Source: a virus
IMG/VR virus record: IMGVR_UViG_3300049846_000165
Coordinates: 1-23,558 of that record
Reading direction: 5' to 3' (one strand)
DNA length: 23,558 bases
A program made the translations under genes and the position numbers. The notes beneath the pieces are model-generated. The model did not search any database. It had not been told where the DNA came from and saw only the letters and a program-made list of their open reading frames with translations. Positions 7,875 through 15,305 of this stretch are shown here, piece by piece (position 1 is the first letter of the stretch; every line of letters begins with the position of its first letter).

Positions 7875-10855
7875 CAGCAGGAAGCTCCTTGTGCTTGCTT
7901 GGTGAGTTGATCCTTGAGTTTCAGCTTCTCCCTACGGGATTCCTCGATCTTGGCTTTCGTCTCCCGGTCGGCGGCATTGGCAGCTTGGGCTGCTTTCTTG
8001 CTGGCCGCCGCCTGGGCGTTGGCCTCCACGGCACTGGCCTTGCCTTTCGGCTTGGCCGCAGCCGGCTCCGCGGTGGGCACCCCGTCGCGGTTCACCAGCG
8101 TCAGACCATCGCTCTGCGCGGGGCCAGGTGCCTTCGGTGGCCGCGGACCGTCCGTCACCGGCAGCTCGGGGTTGAACTGCGGGGTCGGGGGCCGCACCAC
8201 ATCGGTGCCGTACTTGATCAGGTCGTTGCGGTCATAGGCGAACATCCCCTCCCCGAGGATGCCCAGCTTCTTCTTGTCCTCCCAGCTGAGGTTGTCCCAG
8301 CCGTGGGCCGCCATGAACGCCTCACGCTGCGCCTGGGCTGCCTCGTTGTCCAGGCGGACGTACTGGAAGCGCAGCCGCATCTCGTCAATCAACGCTGCGG
8401 CGTTCTTCCCGCCAGCCTCATAGATCGGCAGCGCATCAACGCTGTAGAGCAATGGCAGCTGGCCAGTGGGGTCAGACAGCAGGTCGTCAATGAAGCTGCC
8501 CTGATCCAGGAACTCAGGAGCGCTGGGTCGCTTCGGGATTGGCGTGATCGGGGCCTGGACTTCACCGTTCTGGATGGCCTTGCTCAGAATCTCCATCCGC
8601 ATCCGCTCGCGGGTCTCGGGATCCATTCCCCGCGGGATGTAGTCATCCATCGGGACCGGCACCTCGTTGCCGTCCGCATCCACGACCTTGCCCATCCCAG
8701 GGGCAGACAGATCGGCCGGGCCGTCCAGCAGCGGCGCATCACCACCCACGGGGTTGGTCGTCAGACGCAGGGCGCCCTGCTCAACCACTGGCGGCTCAGG
8801 TGGCAGGAACCGACCCTTCCGCTCAGCGGCCTCCACCAGGGCGTCGATGATGTCCGCCTTCTTGGCCGACCACACCCGCCGGCCGGTCCGTGCCTTCACC
8901 AGGGCCGCAATCTCAGGGCTGGAGTCGGGCATCGACATCCGGCGCAGCTGGTCACGGGTCCACCCCTCCAGCGCACTGCGGTAGTCCGCGGGCGTCCGGT
9001 AGCCGTACTCACTGGCCGTCTTCTGGATGTCTCGGATCGGCGGCAGCTCAGGCGACTGCGACAGGTTCAGGCCCAACTGGCTGGGCCCCAGCGCGGCCTC
9101 CAGCTGCTCGCCCACCAGGGGCTCAGGCGACCGCATCCGAAGCTCGACGGCCTGCACCTGCTGCTGCGCCAGCGCCAGCTCCTTCTCCACCTTGGTGATC
9201 AGCCGCTTGGCGCCGACCGGCGTGATTTCACCGGCCTCCTGCCTGGTCGAGATGTCAGCCAGTCGGGCCTCAACGGCCTGCACCTGCTGCTGGGCAGCAA
9301 CCAGCTCCTCCGCGTTGCGCTGTTCGCTGGCGGCCCGCCACACCCGGCTGTGGATGTCCCGCAGCTGGGCATCGTCCAGCTCGTCCAGGTTGGCCAGGGA
9401 GGTGTCAATCTCGGGCCTGGTGTCGACCTGGTCGGGTGGCGTCAGGTCAAGCTCGCCCTGCCGGCTGGGCAGCGCCAGGAACTGATCACTGCTGCCGCTG
9501 AGCACCAGGTCAGCAATCTCCTTGTCGATCTGGTCCAGCTCACCGGCCAAGGCCTGGGCGCCGGCCTCGTCCCCGGAGGCCATCAGGTCGTTGGCCTGGC
9601 GGATCGCCTGCCCGCGTTGCGTCTGCAGCTGTCTGATCTGCAGCTTGATTTCGGGGTTGACCGCAGCGCCAACGCTCAGCTCCAGCTGACGGTTGGGCCC
9701 GAGTTCAAGCAGCCCCGCATCCTGCAGCCGCTGGCGCTGCTGCTGCACCTGCTTGACCTGCGTGGCCTCGGCCAGGTTCCGCTCGATCGCACTGCCGTAG
9801 GGGGTCTCTGGAAGCGGCAGGGCGAGGGCCCCGCCAGGCTCCCTAGTGCCCCCAGGCGGCAGCTGCGGAGTGCCCGCTGGGGCCGCGCCAGACGGCAGCA
9901 GCGGGGTTGGCCTGGGCTGAGGGCCGACAGCGATGTTGGGGTTGTAGCGGTACTGATCCAGCAGTCCCTTGTCCCCCATCGTTTCCCAGAACGTGGTGTT
10001 CCAGAACTGCTGGGAGCCTTCCGTCACTGTCCGCCGGAAGGGCTTGATCAGGCTCAACGCACCAATCGCCGCCAGCGGGGCAGCCAGGCCCTCCACGGCG
10101 AAGGTCTTGCCCAGCGCCTCGCCATAGGTGTCGGTCGGCAGCACCCGGCCCGGCAGCTGGAGCCCCAGGGCGTCACCGACGTTGGCCAGGTTCCCCTGCT
10201 GGGGGTCCATGAACGGCAGCGCCGCTGCGTTGATCGCCAGCTCGCCGCCTACGGCTGAGCCAATGTTCAGCACCCGAGCCAGGGCAGGCGAGGACTTGGC
10301 TGCCACCGCCAGGCTGCGCACCGCACCCAGCGCACGGAGGCCCTGCACCGCATCAGCGCCAAAGCCGTAACCGGCGACATGGCTCACCACCATCGGCAAC
10401 ACGCTGCCGGCCAGCCCGCGGGCCGCCTTGTCTGCCTCGGTGACCTCCTTACCGAAGTACGGCAGCGCCCGCAGCGGCGCAAAGCCGCCCACCTTGTCGG
10501 GAATCAGCCAGGCGTCAGACGTATCCCCCTGCCGGCCCTGCACCTTGTCGCCAAGCCAGTTGCCGAACTTGCTGACCGCATTGATCGGATCGGCAACCAG
10601 TCGGCCGCTGTACAGATCAGGGCTGCCGAGGACGTTCTTGAACTGCTGGTACGGGCCACGGATGAAGCCAAGCGGCCCTTTGTAGGCCTCCTGCACCATG
10701 AACCGCTCGATCCCGGGTCGGCCCTGCCGCGCAGCCTGCTTGGCCGTCGTGTCCTTGCTGCCGGCCGCCGGTTCCCTGGGCACCTGGAACTCAGGCATCT
10801 GCGGCTGCAGATCACCGTCGCTCAGCTGGTCGAGCCGTGAGAAGTCATACGGCAT
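7874..10855 (-). CDS. Large internal virion protein with hydrophobic N-terminal third and coiled coil
   Basis: This 993-residue protein begins MPYDFSRLDQLSDGDLQPQM. The N-terminal third holds several hydrophobic, Gly/Ala-rich stretches (about 146-166, 174-185, 200-214 and 253-270) that could insert in a membrane. Residues about 508-580 are a Gln-rich coiled coil with a duplicated AQQQVQAVE core. Residues about 620-682 are a compact helical region (WTRDQLRRMSMPDSSPEIAA, then KKADIIDALVEAAERKG) that looks SAP- or HeH-like. Long Pro-rich linkers follow, and the C-terminus is Lys/Ala-rich and ends in Cys. No enzyme motif is visible. It starts three bases after the gp15-like stop and its TGA overlaps the next ATG by one base. 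It sits among the ejection proteins and is probably one of them, perhaps one half of a divided gp16 function. Confidence 0.72.
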   Translation of the reverse strand: MPYDFSRLDQLSDGDLQPQMPEFQVPREPAAGSKDTTAKQAARQGRPGIERFMVQEAYKGPLGFIRGPYQQFKNVLGSPDLYSGRLVADPINAVSKFGNWLGDKVQGRQGDTSDAWLIPDKVGGFAPLRALPYFGKEVTEADKAARGLAGSVLPMVVSHVAGYGFGADAVQGLRALGAVRSLAVAAKSSPALARVLNIGSAVGGELAINAAALPFMDPQQGNLANVGDALGLQLPGRVLPTDTYGEALGKTFAVEGLAAPLAAIGALSLIKPFRRTVTEGSQQFWNTTFWETMGDKGLLDQYRYNPNIAVGPQPRPTPLLPSGAAPAGTPQLPPGGTREPGGALALPLPETPYGSAIERNLAEATQVKQVQQQRQRLQDAGLLELGPNRQLELSVGAAVNPEIKLQIRQLQTQRGQAIRQANDLMASGDEAGAQALAGELDQIDKEIADLVLSGSSDQFLALPSRQGELDLTPPDQVDTRPEIDTSLANLDELDDAQLRDIHSRVWRAASEQRNAEELVAAQQQVQAVEARLADISTRQEAGEITPVGAKRLITKVEKELALAQQQVQAVELRMRSPEPLVGEQLEAALGPSQLGLNLSQSPELPPIRDIQKTASEYGYRTPADYRSALEGWTRDQLRRMSMPDSSPEIAALVKARTGRRVWSAKKADIIDALVEAAERKGRFLPPEPPVVEQGALRLTTNPVGGDAPLLDGPADLSAPGMGKVVDADGNEVPVPMDDYIPRGMDPETRERMRMEILSKAIQNGEVQAPITPIPKRPSAPEFLDQGSFIDDLLSDPTGQLPLLYSVDALPIYEAGGKNAAALIDEMRLRFQYVRLDNEAAQAQREAFMAAHGWDNLSWEDKKKLGILGEGMFAYDRNDLIKYGTDVVRPPTPQFNPELPVTDGPRPPKAPGPAQSDGLTLVNRDGVPTAEPAAAKPKGKASAVEANAQAAASKKAAQAANAADRETKAKIEESRREKLKLKDQLTKQAQGASC
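9147..9292. repeat. 20-bp exact direct repeat inside the 993-aa protein gene
   Basis: The plus-strand string acggcctgcacctgctgctg occurs at 9147-9166 and again at 9273-9292. On the coding strand both copies encode the core QQQVQAV in the same frame, within two coiled-coil segments (VAAQQQVQAVEARLAD and LALAQQQVQAVELRM) spaced 42 residues apart. The spacing is 126 bp, a multiple of three, so a short in-frame duplication of a coiled-coil unit is the simplest reading. Confidence 0.8.
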
Positions 10856-10858
10856 TGG

Positions 10859-13800
10859 TCAACCTCCGAGATAGCGGCGGGCTTCACGTTGAACTTGATC
10901 GGACTGGGCCTGACTGCCACCTGGCAGCGACGGCCACGTGCCTCGCAGCAGCTGGTCGGCCTCGTCGTACCGACCCGCCTTGATCGCTGCGGCAGCCCGC
11001 TTGTTGTGCCTCTGGATCCAGGCCCAGGACGCCTGGGCAGCCCGCCCGTAGTCGCTGTCCCGAGGATCGATGCCGCCCGACGCGGCGATGGCCTCAGAGC
11101 TGAACGCAGGGAAGGCCTGGAAGTACCCGCGGCCCGGTGAACCCTCTGCGTTCGGGATGTTCCGGATCCGTGTCTCCAGGTACGCCAGACGCTTCATGTA
11201 TCCCTGCCAGTTGCCGCCGCCGCCAGAGCCACCACGGCGACCCGAATAGAAGGCGTTGATGTCGTCGATCACCCGCTGGTGGTCCTTGGTGGCCACCGGC
11301 ACGTCAAAGGTTCGACCGTCGTAGTGGCCGGGGTCCTGGTGCCGGCCGACGCTTCCCCACGGCTTGAACTCAGTGATCGGCCAGCCCTTGCCCTTCAGGT
11401 ACTTGGCCAGCGCCATTGCCGTCTGGGCATCGTCGGCGCCGTGGTGGACGTGATCGTTGCCGACACCGTGGTTGGCGTCGTAGCCAGGCCGTCCCTTGAT
11501 GCCGTGCAGCGTCTGGGTCTTGCGGTCAGCCGAATAGCCGAACCCCGTGGTCGCCACGTAGTTGCCGCCACCCATGCCACCACCACCGCCCCTCGGGTAG
11601 ATGAACGACTGGATCGCCTGGGCTGGCGGGGCGATCATCGACATCAGCCAGCTGCCTGGCCCCAGCGGGTTGTACCCGGTCGGCAGCATCGCCAGGCCGC
11701 CAGTGCCGCCAGCAGACGGCAAGGCAGACGGCAGCTGGGCCCTGGAGATGGACTGAGCCGTGCGCTGCCGGCCAGCCTTCTCCTGCAGCATCTGCCGCAG
11801 CGAACCGTCCTGGTCATCCAGTGCCGGGTAGAACTTCAGCTGTTCCAGCAGGTAGCGGTAGGGGCTGATGCCAGCACGCTTGGCCAGCTCGTTCATCTGC
11901 TGTGACACCCCATCGCCGCGGCCGACCCGCTTCAACTCGTCGCGCATCGCGGGGCCATCAATCACCGGCCGGATGGCGTAACCCTTCACCGTGCTGTCGG
12001 GCAGGTTCTGGAAGTTCTGGCGGCTGACGCCACGCAGCTGCTGGCTGGGGACCTGCCCGAACGTCTGGCCCTTCTCGGTGGTGGCGTACCGGCCACCCTC
12101 CAACACCGACGCTGACACCGCTGCAGCCGTACCGGCCGGCGCACGACCCAGCAGCGGGGTCATGATCGCCGCGTACTGGTCGCTCTTGCGGACCTCCTGC
12201 TTCGCCTCGGCGATCAGGTTCAACCTCGCCTCAGGGCTCAACACCTGGGTGGGATGGCTGGCCTGCCAGGCGTTGATCTTGTTCTGCATCGCAGCCTGAT
12301 ACAGCCGCTCGAGCTGACCGGCCGCGGCAGTCAGCTTCTTGTCTCCCGTCGCCGCAACGGCCTGAGCGACAGACACCCCGTTGGCAGCGTTCTGGAAGAT
12401 GCTCGCCCCCAGGCCACCACCAGTGCCCTTGTTCTGGGCCTTGCGGATGGCCCGCACCTCAGGGCTGTCCAGATCCTCCAGGGCCGCTGTCTTGGCCCCG
12501 GGAACCACGTCCTTGGCCGCCTGACCGGCTGCCTTGCGGGCCTTCTCAACATCACCCATCAGCTCGGCGTACTTCCGGTTCCGGGCCTCGGGGTTCGACT
12601 CCTTCGATGCGATCTGCCACGCCGCGTCCTGGATGTTCTTCAGTGCGTTCGGGTCATCGGTCCAGACGTTGGCCGGCAACGCCGCAACCGCAGTCGAGAA
12701 GTTCGCGGCCTCCCGCGGGTCAGACGGGAACAGCGTCGCCTGCAGTGCCTCGCGATCCTTGGTGGCGCCAACGATGAAGTCATCGACACCCAAGAAGCCC
12801 TTGCCCAGCTGCTCCTGGCGGAACTTCAGAATCGCCTCAGTGGCCTCAGGTGTGCCTGGCGCAAAGCGGCCGGGGCCTGCGTTCCAGGCGTTCTGCGCAT
12901 CGAGCTTCTTGAAGGACTGGTCATTGTTCGCCTCCTCCAGCCGGCGGTTCGCTGCCTTCTGCCGGTCCTCCAGCAGCTCAGAGGCCTGCGCTGCACCCCA
13001 GGTCGGACGCTTCTCGTAGGGGATGGATGAATCACCGACACGGATGCCGGTGATCAGGTCCCACACGTACGGGGCGCCAGAGAACGCCATGAAGTCCTTG
13101 CGCAGGTTCTCCATTGCCTTCGCCCGGTCGTCCGGCGCCAGCAGCCGAAGCTGACCATCCAGAAGCCCCGTCAGTCGCTTGTGGCCCTCGGCCGCCCACT
13201 CCGGGGTGCCCGGCTTGAGAACCTGCCCGTTGGGCATCGTGAAGCCGTTCTGCACAGCGTCCTGGATGCCGCTGACCCCCAGGGCAGATGTGTCCAGCAC
13301 CGTCTGCTGATACACCGCTGCGCTGTGCAGCTTGTTGTGCTGCGCCGTGTAGGCATCCCACGCCTGGTTCAGCTTGGGCGTCACGTAAAACTGCGTGGAC
13401 GGCTCGTCGCCGGTCAGTCCGTAGCGACTCAGCACCCCCTGGGTCAGCGTCGCCTTGCGCTGCATCAGCTCGGGACTGCCGGGCGCCAACCGCGCCAGAT
13501 AGCCGGCGTTCTGGCTTGCATCGGAGGCAAGCACGTTGTCAATCTCAGCGCCGGCCAGCTGTGCGCGGGCACGCTCCTGGCCGATCCGTTTCCAGGGGTT
13601 GGCCTCCTTCAGCAGCTGGGCGCCGGCAGGGTCAACCTTCTGCAGCGCCCCGATGGTGCCCGCTGCATTGGCTGCCCCCTGCTCCTGCTGCAGCTGGAGG
13701 CTCAGCGTGGCGCGGGCCTGCTGGTTCTTCAGCTCGGTGTAGTACCCCTGCTCGATCTTGCCCTGGGCATATGAGACCATCCCCTGGCCGACCAGGGTCT

Positions 13801-14023
13801 GCAGCCTTTCGCTGAACGGCGCCAAGGAAGCAGTGAACTGCGCAAACTCATTGGGGCTTTCCACATTGCCGGCACTGGCTCGCTGGATCGCATTGATGCC
13901 AGACGGTGCGCCCAGCATCTCGGGCCTGGCCGCACCAGCAACGTTCTGCTGTCCGGGCTGGATGAACGCATCAATCGGCCTGGCCGTTGGGCGAATCTCG
14001 CCAAAGGGAAGACGCTCAGCCAT
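10859..14023 (-). CDS. gp15-like internal virion protein with C-terminal cell-wall-degrading domains
   Basis: This protein has 1054 residues with ATG at 14023, against 747 for T7 gp15. Residues 1 to about 800 are helical and rich in Ala and Gln. Around residues 885-915 lies GHYDGRTFDVP, in which H900 and D907 have the H-x6-D spacing of the M15/VanY D,D-carboxypeptidase metal site (SxHxxGxAxD); a third ligand is not obvious. A glycine linker (931-937) leads to a soluble lytic transglycosylase-like domain: LAYLETRIR with candidate catalytic E950, then GRGYFQ at 964-969, ending AIKAGRYDEADQLLRGTWPS and LPGG, as in phage muramidase-type enzymes. It likely opens peptidoglycan during DNA entry. A GTG three bases upstream is possible, but the TGATG overlap used at many junctions here favours the ATG. 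Confidence 0.85.
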   Translation of the reverse strand: MAERLPFGEIRPTARPIDAFIQPGQQNVAGAARPEMLGAPSGINAIQRASAGNVESPNEFAQFTASLAPFSERLQTLVGQGMVSYAQGKIEQGYYTELKNQQARATLSLQLQQEQGAANAAGTIGALQKVDPAGAQLLKEANPWKRIGQERARAQLAGAEIDNVLASDASQNAGYLARLAPGSPELMQRKATLTQGVLSRYGLTGDEPSTQFYVTPKLNQAWDAYTAQHNKLHSAAVYQQTVLDTSALGVSGIQDAVQNGFTMPNGQVLKPGTPEWAAEGHKRLTGLLDGQLRLLAPDDRAKAMENLRKDFMAFSGAPYVWDLITGIRVGDSSIPYEKRPTWGAAQASELLEDRQKAANRRLEEANNDQSFKKLDAQNAWNAGPGRFAPGTPEATEAILKFRQEQLGKGFLGVDDFIVGATKDREALQATLFPSDPREAANFSTAVAALPANVWTDDPNALKNIQDAAWQIASKESNPEARNRKYAELMGDVEKARKAAGQAAKDVVPGAKTAALEDLDSPEVRAIRKAQNKGTGGGLGASIFQNAANGVSVAQAVAATGDKKLTAAAGQLERLYQAAMQNKINAWQASHPTQVLSPEARLNLIAEAKQEVRKSDQYAAIMTPLLGRAPAGTAAAVSASVLEGGRYATTEKGQTFGQVPSQQLRGVSRQNFQNLPDSTVKGYAIRPVIDGPAMRDELKRVGRGDGVSQQMNELAKRAGISPYRYLLEQLKFYPALDDQDGSLRQMLQEKAGRQRTAQSISRAQLPSALPSAGGTGGLAMLPTGYNPLGPGSWLMSMIAPPAQAIQSFIYPRGGGGGMGGGNYVATTGFGYSADRKTQTLHGIKGRPGYDANHGVGNDHVHHGADDAQTAMALAKYLKGKGWPITEFKPWGSVGRHQDPGHYDGRTFDVPVATKDHQRVIDDINAFYSGRRGGSGGGGNWQGYMKRLAYLETRIRNIPNAEGSPGRGYFQAFPAFSSEAIAASGGIDPRDSDYGRAAQASWAWIQRHNKRAAAAIKAGRYDEADQLLRGTWPSLPGGSQAQSDQVQREARRYLGG

Positions 14024-14859
14024 CACCTACCTCCTGTGCCAGGGCCAACGGAACTGTTGGGAGTCTTGAGTGCATTGAGCTGGCCCTGCATTGAGAAGGC
14101 GGAGCTGACACCCCCAAGAAGTGCAGATCCAACATTCAGCCAAGCGGACCCACCGCCAGGGGCGCCACCCGTCATGGTCGGACCAGCCGGCTGAATCAAG
14201 GTCGGCAGCGGCGCGAACGGGGCAATCGGATCCATGTACGGCTGCTGCTCGTAGAACTGCTGGGACTGCCAACGGCTCAGGTACTGCGCCAGCTGGCCGG
14301 CTTGCTCACGTCCGTACTGCCGAGTCCTCAGGCCCTGGTTGATGGCCTGCAGCGTCTCGTAGTCGCCCTGCTGGCGGGCGTAGTCGTTGACCAGGCGATC
14401 AACGCTGCGACCCTCCATCCCCATCGCCTGGACCGACGCACGGCCCTGCAGCGCCCTCCACTGGTACTGCTGCAAGGCGACAGCCTCCTGCATGGAGGTT
14501 TCTGCGTACGCCTGACTGATCGCTTCGCTGTCCCGCAGGTAGGCAGATCCAGCCGCGGCCCTGGTGTCGCGCACCGTCTCCGCTTGCCGGATCGACTTCA
14601 GCAGCTCGACATTGCGCAGCGAGTTGGTGTAGGCCAACTGCTGGTTGTAGTTGACCGTCTCGGCGTAGTACCTGTACTGACTGTTCAGGTCGGTGGCTTT
14701 GGCGTTGAAGTTGGCCTGCCACTTGGCGAACGTGTTGTTGGCGCTCTGCAGCGCCTTCTGGTTCAGGTAGTCCTGCTGCTGTGCCTTGTTGCCAGCGATG
14801 CCCTGGATCAGCCCAAGTCCAGCACTGAGGCCACCAAAGGCCAGTGAAAGCGGATCCAT
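14023..14859 (-). CDS. gp14-like internal virion (core) protein
   Basis: This 278-residue protein begins with a Gly/Ala-rich hydrophobic segment (LSLAFGGLSAGLGLIQGIAG, residues 5-24), followed by long helices with many Gln, Ala, Tyr and Ser (for example TDLNSQYRYYAETVNYNQQL). It ends in a Pro/Gly-rich, low-complexity tail. T7 gp14 (196 aa) is the core protein that inserts in the outer membrane as the ejection channel; this one is longer. Assignment rests on position (after gp13, before gp15), the N-terminal hydrophobic helix and composition. It overlaps both neighbours by one base (TGATG), consistent with coupled translation of a stoichiometric core set. The function in cyanophage-type particles is inferred. 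Confidence 0.85.
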   Translation of the reverse strand: MDPLSLAFGGLSAGLGLIQGIAGNKAQQQDYLNQKALQSANNTFAKWQANFNAKATDLNSQYRYYAETVNYNQQLAYTNSLRNVELLKSIRQAETVRDTRAAAGSAYLRDSEAISQAYAETSMQEAVALQQYQWRALQGRASVQAMGMEGRSVDRLVNDYARQQGDYETLQAINQGLRTRQYGREQAGQLAQYLSRWQSQQFYEQQPYMDPIAPFAPLPTLIQPAGPTMTGGAPGGGSAWLNVGSALLGGVSSAFSMQGQLNALKTPNSSVGPGTGGR

Positions 14860-15305
14860 CAGGAAGCCCTCCAGAACGGGCAGAACAGTGCGGCGCTGGG
14901 GCCGAATGGTTCGGCATGTTCAACCGTGAACCCAAGATGCCGCAACCAACGGATGGATTGCTGGTTGCGGGCATAGACGTGGTTCCCGATGGGGCCGCCC
15001 ACCACCTTCAGACAGTGCTCAACCCATTCTCTGCCGCAGACGATCAGCTCCCAGCGGTTGCGCTTGGTCTCGGTCAGGCGTTCGGTGCCCAGCAGCCAGA
15101 TCCGGTCACCGCTCACCCCCGTCATCGCCAGGGGCTCACCGTCATCTGACTCGATGCAGCGACACACCTCGCTGTCCGAGATGCTGTTCAGCACCGCCTC
15201 GTAGGGCTTCAGACGGTGGCTCAGCCACACCTCAATCTCGTCATCCCGCCGGAGGTTGCCGGCGATGTAGCAGCCACGGGCATCGGTTGGATCCGCCCAC
15301 CTCAT
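14859..15305 (-). CDS. gp13-like internal virion protein with acetyltransferase-like fold
   Basis: This 148-residue protein starts at ATG 15305, whose ATGA overlaps the gp12 stop. A start further upstream at 15401 would bury 96 bases in gp12 and is unlikely. The N-terminus (MRWADPTDARGCYIAGNLRR) and the block GEPLAMTGVSGDRIWLLGTE match the layout of T7 gp13 (GxPLAIGGxxGDxxWFVTS). The C-terminal HVYARNQQSIRWLRHLGF resembles the GNAT-type helix/strand (N...I.FL...GF) that T7 gp13 also keeps. In T7, gp13 is needed for correct assembly of the internal core. Acetyl-CoA binding is not evident, so an enzymatic role should not be assumed. It is followed directly by the gp14-like gene through a one-base overlap. 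Confidence 0.87.
   Translation of the reverse strand: MRWADPTDARGCYIAGNLRRDDEIEVWLSHRLKPYEAVLNSISDSEVCRCIESDDGEPLAMTGVSGDRIWLLGTERLTETKRNRWELIVCGREWVEHCLKVVGGPIGNHVYARNQQSIRWLRHLGFTVEHAEPFGPSAALFCPFWRAS

Noticed and set aside
7889-10258. Long plus-strand open frame of 789 aa opposite the 993-aa core gene
   Set aside because: It mirrors the codon pattern of a GC-rich gene on the other strand. Its product is Leu/Arg/Gly/His/Gln-rich with no recognisable domain, and no plus-strand promoter or neighbours support it.
14024-14026. GTG start for the gp15-like gene
   Set aside because: The adjacent ATG at 14023 gives the TGATG overlap found at most junctions here, so ATG is preferred.
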